The notes: a model not told the origin generated them from the letters alone. Numbered from the stretch's first letter, positions 29,578 to 39,986 are shown. The stretch is 64,000 bases of DNA from Stagonosporopsis chrysanthemi (GCA_022560025.1 JAFISE010000034.1:163761-227760); one strand, 5' to 3'. Numbers and translations: made by a program.

Positions 29578-31068
29578 ATGCCTCAACAACAGAAAACCGA
29601 CCTTCCCCTATTCTCCTACGAACCCTTGGCGCCTGGTCAAATCAGACTATTGATGCCTGTCAGCGACGAAGATGAACCATCCTGGACGATGAAAGCTTTT
29701 GATCTTGACGACAGGATCGAATTCGACGCGCTTTCGTATGTGTGGGGTGCGCAACATGGGATGTTTCCCATTAAATGCAACAACCAGAGACATTATGTTC
29801 ATCGTAACTTGTCTGCAGCACTACCGTATCTTGCGCTCCGCAACAAGTACCGTCCGCGTTGGGAAAAAGTTGAATTCGACCCAGAAGAAGACGACGCTGT
29901 GGAGCAAGAGAGTTCCGCTTACAAAAGTGACTTCAATTCAACCGATGATGATGATGTGGAAGGCTCACAGAATGTGTGGTACAATGATGAGCTACTAAGG
30001 GCTGTCAAAGTAGTCAAAAGCTTGGAGACGGACGACCGACACAATGCCGGCCTTCGAGGAATGAATAGCGATGAAAGGACAGACGATAATATCCGAAGTG
30101 TTGAGAAAGGGGTCGTTAAACGACAAATCTACCAGACAAGACCCAAGTCAGGCTGGACAAGAGTGTTGGACCACGAGATGAATACAGAAAGTTCTCTCCA
30201 ACCTATCTGGATCGACGCTCTGTGTATAAATCAGAACGACCAAGAAGAGAAGGCAAGTCAGATTGCTTTAATGAATCAGATTTTCACCACGGCTTTAGTG
30301 GGCTGAGATACTTTGGGCATGAGCACAAAGCTAGCAGCCAGCAAGCCTTAGTTCTGAATCGACCAGACACCGGGGAAATTCTTATCTTGGGGACAATCAT
30401 TCAGACCATTTTTGCTATCTGCGCTCAAGTCCCTGAGAAGCTGGAGTTCAATGAACCTGCGGAGCACTTCCTAGAGCTTGCAAAATGGGAAGAGCAAGCG
30501 CACAAATTCTGCACTGGGTTTCGGCATGCTCAACGACGACGGAAAACTCCATCAAAATTGCATCTGCAACAAGAAAGCCTCTATTGGCAGACCTTGGTCC
30601 ATCTTGGACACGATCGAAGAGGAAAGTTCTCGTACAGAATGTACGAATCGTTCTTCGTTACCTTTGCAAAGCTTTGCCCGTAATGATAGGAAAGCGCTAG
30701 CCCCGCGCGTGGATAACGCCCCCTCTATATGGGCCCACCGCGCCATCGAAAGAGCCAGCGTTGCACAAGACGCACTCTGCGATATTTCGGCTGTTGCTGG
30801 TAGCTTTGCATGGGAGATGACCTGCGCTCTCAGTGGAAGACGGTTATTCCGTACAACTGACGGAATGTTTGGCTCTGCCACAAAAGAAATACTTCCAGGC
30901 GACAAACTGTGTGTTTTCAATGGAGCACCTACACCTCATATCCTTCGAAAAGTCCCTGAGCGTACAGATGGGGCTCATAGGTTGGTCGGAAATGCGTACG
31001 TGCCTGTTCTGATGAACGGGGAGGTTCATGAAATGGGACTTCCAGAACAACTCATACTAATTGTGTAG
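29578..31068 (+). pseudogene. Heterokaryon-incompatibility (HET) domain gene broken by two frameshifts
   Basis: The first frame (29578-30306) has HET-domain hallmarks: FDALSYVWGAQHG, then IWIDALCINQNDQEEKASQI. At about 30290 the signature continues in another frame (GLRYFGHEHKASSQQALVL, matching the usual region after the IxxxA motif). Between about 30490 and 30560 it shifts again to the frame ending at 31068, which carries the typical HET C-terminal block: SGRRLFRTTDGMFGSATKE, ILPGDKLCVFNGAPTPHILR and HRLVGNAYVPVLMNGEVHEM. No splice signals account for the shifts. HET proteins act in allorecognition and can trigger cell death when active; this copy cannot make a full protein. Codon-level conservation of the C-terminal block suggests recent decay. 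Confidence 0.75.
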
Positions 31069-31443
31069 AGCTCAACGTCCTATGAGAATAGAAGTCAATT
31101 GTCCTTAGAAGTTGGGATCGTTGAGAAGGGCAACTGAGTACAAGTCTCCTTGTAGATCCAAAGTCGATGTCCACCGATCAAACCCTATCATCGGCGATCT
31201 CAATCGTCAATTTGAACGACGAGACGCTCAAATCTGTAGCCTCATACGTCTAAGGTTACCAGAGACACCAGGTCCATCACAATTTATATACAGCTTTACT
31301 GTATCTTGCGAGACGCAATAGTTTCAGCAAAGCTCCTAGACCTGGCGAAATCCTCCAAACGAGGTTTGGCTGAAGGCGATGCTAGTGCCTATTTAGATAG
31401 ATACGCTATGCATAGACCAGAACAACAACACAAATTGCTTCAT

Positions 31444-31597
31444 GGTCATTCACGCAGGCGATTCTTGTTTCCAATCATTAGGACGTTCCTCTAGAGCGTT
31501 TCTAATCGTTAGTGATCGTTCACGCAAGCGATTCCTGTTCTTAGTCATTAATTCGTTCCTCTAGAACGTCTCTAATTGTTTATGGTCGTTCACGAGA
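31444..31597. repeat. 70-bp tandem repeat, 2.2 copies
   Basis: Copies start at 31444, 31514 and 31584 (the last partial). Each begins GRTCRTTCACG and holds a CGTTCCTCTAGARCGT palindrome-like core. Copies differ at about a dozen positions. Confidence 0.85.
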
Positions 31598-31761
31598 GGC
31601 CCTCTTAATTGTCATGTGGCAAATCATGTACATAACTATCTGCAATGATCAAAAAGTGATTTGCAGACGACTCTCCATTGACTGTTGCTAATCGACGTGA
31701 TGGAATGTGCAGGCTTGCCGAGTGTAATCGTGCGACGTCTCCCGCAATGCTCGCCTTCGGG

Positions 31762-31795
31762 CATTGCCCAGAAGCTTTTGCCCGTGTACACATAT
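31762..31795 (+). repeat. 34-bp dispersed direct repeat, right copy
   Basis: Same sequence and orientation as 29238-29271 with one C/T difference. See the left copy. Confidence 0.9.
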
Positions 31796-31983
31796 TGCCC
31801 CCAACAAAGAAATATCGAGATCTACAACGAAACATCTACTGTAAGACCACATTACGGACATCAACAGTGCACAGTGAAAGCTACGCTCTTTCAAGGACTG
31901 TGTTGTATGCGCTCACGGTCTCACATGAAATCCAATCCGACCCAACTTTATCACACCAGAAAGAAAGACACCTTACTCACAGC

Positions 31984-32859
31984 ATGTTTGAAGCCGTACG
32001 ACGTCTCGGACTTGGCTCGCGCAATGCTCCCTCAATCCCAGGGATGCAAGTCGTCGACTGGCGCATGGTCGAGCTCAAGACCGGGAAAGTCGTCATTGCA
32101 CTTTGCCACAAGGACTCCATGCTCTACGTTACAACCTACAACGACGATATACCACCAAACTGTAGCCTACTAACAGCATCATCACCCGTAGCAGAACTCA
32201 CCACCGAACTACGCCTCCACAGCGTCAATCTAACACATTTCTACCCCGCGTACACGGGGCAGTTCGCACTTCATATGCCGAAAGAAGGTAAGCGCCAGGA
32301 GGATGTATTTGTCAAGCACACGCGGGTCCTTGACCTCGTCGCCGCAAAGGGCGTGTCCGCCATGCATTCCCCACGCCTGGCCGAGATCACAGCCCGCGAG
32401 GCCACCATCTGCGAGCGTCTGGTCTGGCACCAACACTCCAACATCGTCGAGTACCTAGGCGTGCAGGTCCGTGACTCGCTGTCGCTCTCGTACCAACGCG
32501 GCCGGATCGAGGCGCCACTCGGGCGCAACAGCGTGACCGGCCTCGTCTTCTGCAGGTACGATTGCACGCTGCACGATGTGGTGATCCGGCACCGGAAGCT
32601 CAATGTCAAGGCGTGCTTGCTTGCGGTTGCTGCTGGGCTGCGGCATCTGCACGGCATGGGCATTGTGCATGGCGATATCAAGCCGCACAATGTGTTTGTG
32701 AAGCGCGGGCATAGCGATCACTTCTTTGTTGGCGACTTTGACTGTGCGCAGCCCAAGGGTAGTGTAGTCATGCTCAAGACTGGAGACGCGCGCTGGGGCA
32801 AGGAGAAGAAGATTGTAGTGGACACCGCGCAGGAGGCTGATGACTGGTATGCGTACTGA
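31984..32859 (+). pseudogene. Truncated protein-kinase-like gene with altered catalytic motifs
   Basis: The ATG at 31984 (MFEAVRRLGLGSRNAPS) opens 291 codons. Kinase landmarks are visible: lysine in DVFVKHT near residue 110, glutamate in REATICERL, HGDIKPHN near residue 229 where HRDxKxxN is usual, and GDFD near residue 250 where DFG is usual. The frame stops at TGA 32857-32859, but the next codons read KLVE, a TAG, then LEVEVGGKLDAYKDFG. This is consistent with the stops replacing CGA and TGG codons in a longer parent. The product would lack most of the C-lobe. Loss of the HRD arginine is tolerated in some kinases; with the truncation, activity is doubtful. Confidence 0.55.
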
Positions 32860-33242
32860 AAGCTGGTGGAGTAGTTGGAGGTTGAGGTTGGCGGCAAGCT
32901 GGACGCCTACAAAGACTTCGGATGTGCTGGATGAGCGACTAGTCGAACAATGTCATATGTCGAAATTAATCTGAATCGACGAACGAGATCAAAGGATCAA
33001 AGGACGTCCGTGAACGGGCACTGAAACCGAACAACTCCAGTTCGGGACAAGCGGCACGCCTCCACCTTCCCAGTTTGCAAAACTTCAATTAGTTGCGGGA
33101 CCAGCCGCGTCGCTCCACCTTCACCAGCATGGACGTTCGACGCTACTAGGGCCGGCGCATTCGCTTTCTTGGAGCGAGCTCCTTTCCGGCCTGCCACATG
33201 TCATTCTCTTCCCCAAACCTTCCCTAGAGCTGCGTCTCGTCC
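32860..33242. other. Remnant of the kinase-like 3' end and promoter of the UPF0303 gene
   Basis: The first ~75 bp still read as kinase-like protein interrupted by stops. The rest has no ORF of note and precedes the next gene's start at 33243. Confidence 0.4.
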
Positions 33243-33914
33243 ATGAACCTATATCCTGTCTCTCTGCGCCTCAACAGCAACACCGAGCCCCCGCCGTCCC
33301 ATACCACATCCGAGCCCGCGCCGCACACAATGCTTGAGTCCCTGCCGAAGCCCACACAGAACACCGCCGAGCTTGCTCGCGAGGAGAAGTCGTTCACGTT
33401 CGTGCATTTCACATGCGAGCATGCGTAAGATACCAAGCGTCTCCTGAAAATCTTTCTAACAGCCTCAAGCTGGGTCATTGGCAACATCCTGCGCAACACG
33501 CTGCGAGCGGCCGACACTGCGGCGCTGATACACATCTCCTTCTCGAGCCAGACGCTGTTCCACTCGCCGAGCCTGCCAGGCATGATGCCCGACCACGAGA
33601 CGTGGGTGCAGAGGAAGCGCAACACGGTGCTGCGCTGGGGACACTCGACGTGGTACATGAACTGTCGGTTCGACGGCGACTACAAGCGCTTCGCTGAGCA
33701 CCACGCCATGAGCGGTGACGAGTGGGCAAAGTACACGATCGAGGGGGGTGGCTGCCCCGTCTTTGTGAAGGGCGTGGAAGGCTGCGTGGGCGCTGTTGTT
33801 GTCGCCGGCCTGAGCGGCGAACAGGCACACAGCGTGATTGTGAAAGCAGTCGAGGAGTACAAGACGCTTCGAGAAGGATCGAAGAGCCCAATGCGAAGCC
33901 TCACAGTCAAGTGA
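33243..33914 (+). CDS. UPF0303 / heme-degrading-domain (HbpS-like, YBR137W-like) protein
   Basis: Exons 33243-33424 and 33470-33914 join across a 45-bp intron (GTAAGA donor, TTCTAAC branch, TCAAG acceptor) and give 208 aa. The acceptor at 33469 is chosen because the AG at 33462 touches the branch site and gives the wrong frame. Conserved features: WVIGNILRNTLR, then DHETWVQRKRNTVLRWGHST, then EWAKYTIEGGGCPVFVKGVE and VVVAGLSGEQAHSVIVKAVE. The glycine-rich GGGCPVFV and GLSGEQAH stretches are characteristic of this small alpha/beta fold. The family includes bacterial HbpS and yeast YBR137W. The biochemical role in fungi is unsettled. It ends 112 bp from the convergent protease-like gene. Confidence 0.85.
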
Positions 33915-34026
33915 CTACATGGTCTGGGCAAAGGGACTGGACTTGGCATAAGCTTAGAGGGATTGGAGTTGGATCCCGCGAAGAAGAGCGTGGAAGGTTG
34001 AGATCTTGTGCTGGCCGGACCTGTAC

Positions 34027-35298
34027 TCACAGCACCGACGGTGGGTTTGAAGTGCTGTCTATCGGCCGGAAACCGAACCGCCCTTCGACTGCGTCGAATG
34101 CTATCGAGTAGCCCCAGAGCAGGTTTCGCCCTGTGTTGACGAACGGCGGCCGCCGCGACGCTTCCGGAAAGACGTAGCTCGGCTCGACCTGCGAGCCTTC
34201 ACCGACTACAAGAGCGTAAGACAGAACGGGCTCGTCCAAGCTCGGGAAGCCGATTGCGATCTTCGTGCCAGGCTTGACCCGCTTCACCATCTTCGCCGTA
34301 CCGTTGGGGTTCGGATTGCGAACCATTACTTTTGGTATTGTGAAGCCCTCCTCAGCTCGAATGTACATCTGCGCGATGCCAGTATCAACCAGACCAGGCC
34401 CGCAATGCCTTCCACTTCCGTCGATGCTAAAACACATCTTGACCATGGCCCAGTCCCGGGGGTCGTCCTCGTGTGTCAGCCCAGGCTCGAGACGGGTGAA
34501 TTGGAAGCCCTTGACGACTGCTGGCGTCAAACCAAGATGCACGCCCCGGGACGAAATCTCATATCCAAGTCGCATAGATCTGGGTGATACTACCCGCCCG
34601 TTGATCGATGCCACGTTCAGAAACGCATTGACTGACGGCGAGGCATACGGCATACCGTCTCGTGGCAGATTCCTGCCGAAACCCACACCCATATAAGTTA
34701 TCCTCGACGTGTCTCGCGCGACGGCTTCTTCGCCGTTTGGGCCTGTGGGGCACTCGAACCGTCCCGCCGGTGTGCTTGGATCATACCACGGACACGTCCA
34801 GCTCTTGTCCACGAGGAGAATCGGCACTCTTGCAACGGCGTGCGAGCCGCTCTCTCCGTGGAACATGATGGGTAGCTCCACAAGTCGTCCAACGTACAGA
34901 ATCTTGCTGCTGGTGAAGAAATGATGCGCTGGCGTGCCTCTGGCCTTGTCGATGTTGGGTAGGATGGACGCGCCAATCAGGGTCATGGTACTGCCTGTAT
35001 CCACCGGCATCTCAATGTCCACACCATCGATAGTTGTCTGGATCTGCGGGACATGCTTGGGGCTGAACTTGTAGATGTATGGTAGGAAGATCGACTCGGT
35101 ATATTGTGCTAGCGCGGCGTCCGTAGCGATCATGCTCTTGGATGTAGAGATGACGAGGTAGATTGCAAATACACACAATACAACGAGCACGCGCTGAAAG
35201 AGTGTTGAACTCTTCCACTTCCGCCGATCTGATGTTGAAGATGACGACGAGGCTGAGGCGCCGGGTAGCAGCACTGCTTTATAGGCTTCGGGTTCCAT
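34027..35298 (-). CDS. Membrane-anchored pepsin-like aspartic protease homologue (423 aa)
   Basis: Single-exon gene. A ~33-residue serine-rich cytoplasmic tail precedes one transmembrane helix (LFQRVLVVLCVFAIYLVI, about 35-52), so the rest should face the lumen or outside. The first catalytic motif is VDTGSTMT near residue 100 and the second is VDTGIAQ near residue 305, the spacing expected for a bilobal pepsin-type fold. Cysteines in WTCPWYD / FECPTG and MCFSID / RHCGPG could pair. It is shorter than classical secreted pepsins and lacks an obvious propeptide, so activity is not certain. Its divergent neighbour is the ankyrin-CorA gene 539 bp away. Confidence 0.72.
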   Translation of the reverse strand: MEPEAYKAVLLPGASASSSSSTSDRRKWKSSTLFQRVLVVLCVFAIYLVISTSKSMIATDAALAQYTESIFLPYIYKFSPKHVPQIQTTIDGVDIEMPVDTGSTMTLIGASILPNIDKARGTPAHHFFTSSKILYVGRLVELPIMFHGESGSHAVARVPILLVDKSWTCPWYDPSTPAGRFECPTGPNGEEAVARDTSRITYMGVGFGRNLPRDGMPYASPSVNAFLNVASINGRVVSPRSMRLGYEISSRGVHLGLTPAVVKGFQFTRLEPGLTHEDDPRDWAMVKMCFSIDGSGRHCGPGLVDTGIAQMYIRAEEGFTIPKVMVRNPNPNGTAKMVKRVKPGTKIAIGFPSLDEPVLSYALVVGEGSQVEPSYVFPEASRRPPFVNTGRNLLWGYSIAFDAVEGRFGFRPIDSTSNPPSVL

Positions 35299-35837
35299 GG
35301 CTGATTGTGGTCAGGAGGCCTGCGGTTCCCCGCAATGTAGGCTATCAATCAACAAACAATTGCCGGCCGACACGTCAATCATGCACCTGAGGCTGGACGT
35401 GCTGGTGGTGGGCCGTAATCGCCGCATGCATTGAGCTGGCGTCGTATCGAGTCCCTTGCGCTGGGCTGGCGCCGAGGCAGGAGCGGGCCTTGACTCCGTA
35501 CCTGCTGTGAGACAGCCTGAGAGAAACACTTGTACATTCACCGACCTTTCGCGCGATCGTTAGCAAGCTACAGTCATCCCTGTCGTACCAGCCACTGCAG
35601 ATCATCGTCAACACGTGATGATGCACGATGCAGCAGGGCTGTGCAAGCCTGGTCCTCGGTGTGCGCCCACTGGGCGCCGGTGCGACGATGTCCATGATCG
35701 TGCCGCGGAATGGGCTGACGAGGAGGTGCCTCCACCAGAAACACATCACGAGCATGGGCGATATCTTTCGTCGACGTTGAGGCGCGTCTCGTCCCATCAC
35801 GCCTCAATACGCCGTGCGATAACGCGCCCCAGTCGCC
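35299..35837. promoter_or_regulatory. Divergent promoter of the protease-like and ankyrin-CorA genes
   Basis: 539 bp between two divergent ATGs. It contains overlapping short ORFs on both strands but none with coding features. No RNA gene is seen. Confidence 0.45.
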
Positions 35838-38800
35838 ATGGGCCGCTCACCATCTCGCTCGAGCGACGGCGGTGGACAGACTCGTGTCGAGCCGTTGTTC
35901 CTCGCCGCGATCGAGAAGAAGCGCCACGGCGAGGTTATTGCGATCATCGAGGAAGCCAAGGCCAAGGCGCAGCCCATCGAGCACCTATTGCGCATTGGAC
36001 TGATGCGCGCCGTCGAACGAACGAGCGTCGAAATCGCCGAATACTTGTTGCAAAGCGGTGCGAAGCCTGATGGTGCGCCAGGCCGGATCTCACCCGTTCT
36101 GAAGGCCGTGGAAAGGAACAGTCCCGTGCTTCTGCGGCTGCTGCTGAGGTTTGGAGGCAATGTAAACGCGCAGGACAAGCAAGGCCGTACTGCGCTTATG
36201 ACGGCTGCATGGAAGAACAGTTGGCACATCATGGACGTGCTGCTCAAATGCGGCGCCGACGTAAACAAAAAGGACAACAGCGGGCGACACATCCTGCACA
36301 ATCTGGCAGCGGACAAGGATTGCAACTGGGGCACCAACGTGATTGAGCTGTTGCTGCGCGAGAACATTGCCCTTGACGGGCCGCTTGGACAGGACGAGAG
36401 CAAGCGAACCCCCCTCCACTGGGCGGCGAGCACGGGCAAACGCGAGCTTTGCGAGATGCTGTTAGCACGGCCACGGTTCCTGAGATCCAACGTGAATGCT
36501 GTCGAAGGCCGTGGAAAGGCGCCTATACACCTTGCGATTGCGCACGGTCGAGATGACATTGTGGAATTGCTCCTCGCACACGGCGCCGACTACATGGCAA
36601 AGAGCGACGGAAGTTGGACGCCTCTACACAATGCCTGTCAACAGGGAACCGTCAAAGTTGTCAGGATTCTTCTCGGCGCTGGAGCAGACGTCAATGCTCG
36701 TTTGTTGAGCGGAACGACACCCTTGCATATTGCTGCTCAGGCTGGGCACCTCGAAGTCGTCCAGTGCCTGCTAGAGCGAAAAGACGTCAAGCGTACCGCA
36801 AGAGATCTGTCTGGTATAACGCCATTTCTGCGCGCTGCACAAAGCAAGAGACGGGATATTGTTCACCTTCTCGCCCCCTCGAACAACGTAGAAACACTGA
36901 ACGAGTACGCCCTGGGTGCTTGCAACGGATTTGACGCCACGATTGTCGACTTTGGAAACTTCCACAACGACAACAAAGTCACAAAACGGACGGTGTTTGA
37001 AGTGTTATACGGTCGAGATCCCGTCAACCCGAGGAAGCCGGCCGTGACTGTTCTGCCGACAGAAGCCAAAGCAACAAACTTTCGATGGATACACCTGCCT
37101 GCAAACAATATGGCTTGGGTCGAGGCGCTGCTGACCAAGGCCTTTATCGAGGAGGGCGCAAACGACCACGAAGGCTTCAGGGCACTCGAACGATCGTTCA
37201 CGCACCAGCATCGCGGTCAGCAAGTGCACTCACACTTTATGCGGCCGCTTTGTCAGAGCACACCACGGGCGCCCAAGCATCAGGATGAGTCTGATCTATC
37301 AGACGGCGCGGAGCAAATACCACCACAGATAGTCGTCAACAACGGTCTGGGTCTGAGCATCGACTCGATAGTAGGTGCGCAGGAAACGCCACTGCCCCAG
37401 TACCCTCGATCTCCGGCGCGAACAGGCACCGTTAGCACTGACCAGACCGATCACACCGACTGGACCACGGGATCAGGGACCGCGCCTGGAAAGGAAGGGA
37501 AGAGCAAGCAAAAGGACAAGACAGGCAAGTTGCAGAAGTGGAGAGGGTCGAAGCAGGCTGGCGGACGATCTCGCGGCACCGAAACACCGACCAGATATCA
37601 CGATCAGCCCAGACGAAAGACCAGCACGCCAATGGCTGACAGTAGTCTCCTCAGATCGCCGGGAAGTCCAGGGAGGAAGGATCCCACAGCCGTTGCCAAA
37701 TCGAACATCTTCACCTTCATGCCGTATTTGCACTTCGAGACAGACCGCAGGAGGCAGGAGATGCAAGACGCTATTGTGCGAGCACAGTCTTCGAAAGAGC
37801 GCAGCAAGCCCGACAGCCGCGTCCCACCTCAACCACTGAGGAAAATCCCAACTTACGATGAGATGCTTCTGCGGGCTCACTTGGCATCATCTCAAGTCTC
37901 GCTGCACGTCCGTCGTACCCTGGACCAGTCCTTTTATCACAACATCGATACGCAGTCGCGAGACAGAGATCAGGTTGTGTACAGGTACCAGTGCAATTCC
38001 ACACGCAACAATTTTGTCGACCCCAAGATCCTCATGGTCGACCAGCTCTGGATGTGGGTGTTGGGCAAAGACTTGGTCGTCACTGCTTTCCCTCAGCGGT
38101 GGCAGCAACCCCGAAACGACCCGTTGAACGTTCTCGAGGGGATCATCGAGAGGCTCAACAGCAAGACTCAAGAGCCCGTGCGCAGTGCCTACGATCTTGC
38201 CACGGTCATCACTGAGCGCTGCAGCGGCGTCTTTGACAGGCACCGCGTCGGTGACGAAGAGTACCAGTTTATGGACATGTTCGATAGCAGTATTGGTTAT
38301 GCCACTGATCTAGAAACGATGCTATTCAAAGAGTTCAACACGGCCTCCGCTCAAGCCTCTGCCTGGCTACAACATCACAGGCGAGCGAACCGATTCTCAC
38401 GGCACCTCGAAGCAGAAGGCAGACACCGAGAGCATCAGAATCGCCGTCATACGCCACACCACACGCATACACATGCGCTTACTGACCCGCCAATCAAAGA
38501 GGAGCACTTTGGCTATGACGACGACTCCTCGCTTGCTCACGCGCCCCTCTTCGTCGACAAGCTTCTCGACATTGGAGCTGAGACGAATTTGCTGGCAGAG
38601 ACAAAGGATATCCGCGACGAGCTCAACATGATTGCCAAAGTCCTCGAAGACCAGCGGTCCGTGATCCCAGACCTCGAGACTGCCATCACCGATATCTACA
38701 AAGAAGAACGCAAGTCGCAGCAGGATCTGAAGCGGCACTTCAAGGACCAGCTGAAGACGATAGACACCAACATGAAAGACCTGGAGCGGATGGACAAGCA

Positions 38801-39545
38801 AGCAGAACGCATCTATAAGTCTATTACGGATCTACTTGATCTCAAGCAGAAGCATGCCAACGCTTTCGAGGCTCGCTTTGCACGCGACCAGGCCGCTGGC
38901 ACCGCACGGCAAGGTCAGACGATCATGGTTTTCACCATCGTCACCATCATCTTCTTGCCGCTAAGCTTCATCGCGTCGCTATTCACCATCAACATCGCAG
39001 AGTACCCACGAACACCTGGCGGCGATGAGCCTCTCCTTCCAATGTCGTACGTGTTCAAGTTCATGTTTGGAATTGGATTCGCCATCTCGATCCCCTTTAT
39101 CGCCATCGCACTCTCGTTCGATGCAATAGGGGATGTCTTTCGCGAGACGAGACGCAGATGGCGGGATAGACAGAACACGCCAATGCATCACGACACTCAC
39201 AGCACCGCGGTGCTCAGCGATGAGAGAGTGGGTATTGAGTATGCGGTCGACATGCGCGCGCTCGAGCAAGCACTCAGCGCTGGGCGTAGCAGCATGGTCC
39301 AAGCCAACGGACGGCCCAGTATCGGAAGCTATCTTGGCCACAGGTACGAGCACGGCAACGGCACAACGCTGCGTACCGCCGCCAGCCGCAGCACAGCAGG
39401 CAAAGACGCCGTGCACATCACTACGAACGGGCATGGCATGACGACTGTAGGAGGCAGACTGAGTGTGGAGGTGAGACCCGCGCCGCCTGAGAGGATCAGC
39501 ACGGGGTTCCGGATGAGAAGGAGTATGGATGTTGAGCATGGCTAG
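35838..39545 (+). CDS. Ankyrin-repeat protein with C-terminal CorA-like magnesium-transporter domain (1235 aa)
   Basis: Single-exon gene. Residues ~40-350 contain about eight ankyrin repeats (GRTALMTAAWKNSWHIMDVL, RTPLHWAASTGKRELCEML, WTPLHNACQQGTVKVVRIL, TTPLHIAAQAGHLEVVQCL). A low-complexity linker (~480-640) follows. Residues ~640-1095 form a CorA-like region: helical bundle (MIAKVLEDQRSVIPDLETAI, then QQDLKRHFKDQLKTIDTNM) and two transmembrane helices (TIVTIIFLPLSFIASLFTI about 1030; FKFMFGIGFAISIPFIAIAL about 1075). The loop after TM1 lacks a clear GMN motif (it reads FTINIAEYP), so true Mg2+ transport is uncertain. Ankyrin-CorA fusions are widespread in Pezizomycotina; a transport or sensing role at a membrane is inferred. 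The tail is cytosolic and disordered. Confidence 0.88.
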   Translation: MGRSPSRSSDGGGQTRVEPLFLAAIEKKRHGEVIAIIEEAKAKAQPIEHLLRIGLMRAVERTSVEIAEYLLQSGAKPDGAPGRISPVLKAVERNSPVLLRLLLRFGGNVNAQDKQGRTALMTAAWKNSWHIMDVLLKCGADVNKKDNSGRHILHNLAADKDCNWGTNVIELLLRENIALDGPLGQDESKRTPLHWAASTGKRELCEMLLARPRFLRSNVNAVEGRGKAPIHLAIAHGRDDIVELLLAHGADYMAKSDGSWTPLHNACQQGTVKVVRILLGAGADVNARLLSGTTPLHIAAQAGHLEVVQCLLERKDVKRTARDLSGITPFLRAAQSKRRDIVHLLAPSNNVETLNEYALGACNGFDATIVDFGNFHNDNKVTKRTVFEVLYGRDPVNPRKPAVTVLPTEAKATNFRWIHLPANNMAWVEALLTKAFIEEGANDHEGFRALERSFTHQHRGQQVHSHFMRPLCQSTPRAPKHQDESDLSDGAEQIPPQIVVNNGLGLSIDSIVGAQETPLPQYPRSPARTGTVSTDQTDHTDWTTGSGTAPGKEGKSKQKDKTGKLQKWRGSKQAGGRSRGTETPTRYHDQPRRKTSTPMADSSLLRSPGSPGRKDPTAVAKSNIFTFMPYLHFETDRRRQEMQDAIVRAQSSKERSKPDSRVPPQPLRKIPTYDEMLLRAHLASSQVSLHVRRTLDQSFYHNIDTQSRDRDQVVYRYQCNSTRNNFVDPKILMVDQLWMWVLGKDLVVTAFPQRWQQPRNDPLNVLEGIIERLNSKTQEPVRSAYDLATVITERCSGVFDRHRVGDEEYQFMDMFDSSIGYATDLETMLFKEFNTASAQASAWLQHHRRANRFSRHLEAEGRHREHQNRRHTPHHTHTHALTDPPIKEEHFGYDDDSSLAHAPLFVDKLLDIGAETNLLAETKDIRDELNMIAKVLEDQRSVIPDLETAITDIYKEERKSQQDLKRHFKDQLKTIDTNMKDLERMDKQAERIYKSITDLLDLKQKHANAFEARFARDQAAGTARQGQTIMVFTIVTIIFLPLSFIASLFTINIAEYPRTPGGDEPLLPMSYVFKFMFGIGFAISIPFIAIALSFDAIGDVFRETRRRWRDRQNTPMHHDTHSTAVLSDERVGIEYAVDMRALEQALSAGRSSMVQANGRPSIGSYLGHRYEHGNGTTLRTAASRSTAGKDAVHITTNGHGMTTVGGRLSVEVRPAPPERISTGFRMRRSMDVEHG

Positions 39546-39986
39546 GTACGGTCATGGCGAGATTGATGTTGTTGATATAGTTATATACCCTGCGCCATCG
39601 AGCGCTCACGAATTTGATGAACAGCGATCTATTCATAGCGACCGCCTCCTACCCCGTGCGGTCCTCAGCGTTCGTCGAGAGATCATGACTTCTGGCTGAG
39701 CGTTGTTTTAAAGTGCGAGGTAACGAAAGGTCTCGTCTAGATAACGTATCGTACTGGTAGTTGGTCTCATACGGTCTTCATTGTATCGACAAACGGCGCG
39801 GATCCTTCTGCGGACACAGTGTGGCATGCGACAAGCGCGGTGTGGGCTGCATGCATGCAATGTTGATCACTAGGGCGAAAGGGTCAGCCTGGCATGGTCA
39901 GGCGCCAAGATGGCTAGCAGCGCTCTGCGTAAGCACAGCTGTGTCCAATACGCATCGTGAGGCCGCCTTCGCAAGGAACCTTGTCA
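39546..39986. other. Convergent 3' intergenic region between ankyrin-CorA and HET genes
   Basis: 441 bp with no supported ORF. A GCATGCATGCAA alternating stretch lies near 39848-39860. It should contain both 3' UTRs. Confidence 0.5.

Larger units (their letters stand above)
31069..31983. other. Repeat-bearing intergenic region between HET and kinase-like genes
   Basis: AT-richer than its flanks, with a 70-bp tandem repeat and the right copy of the 34-bp repeat. No supported gene. The frame upstream of 31984 is open but crosses the 34-bp repeat and is not taken as coding. Confidence 0.5.

Noticed and set aside
29578..31068. HET gene with introns instead of frameshifts
   Set aside because: No GT..AG pair with a plausible branch site in the right phase spans either frame change; splicing would also remove conserved HET sequence.
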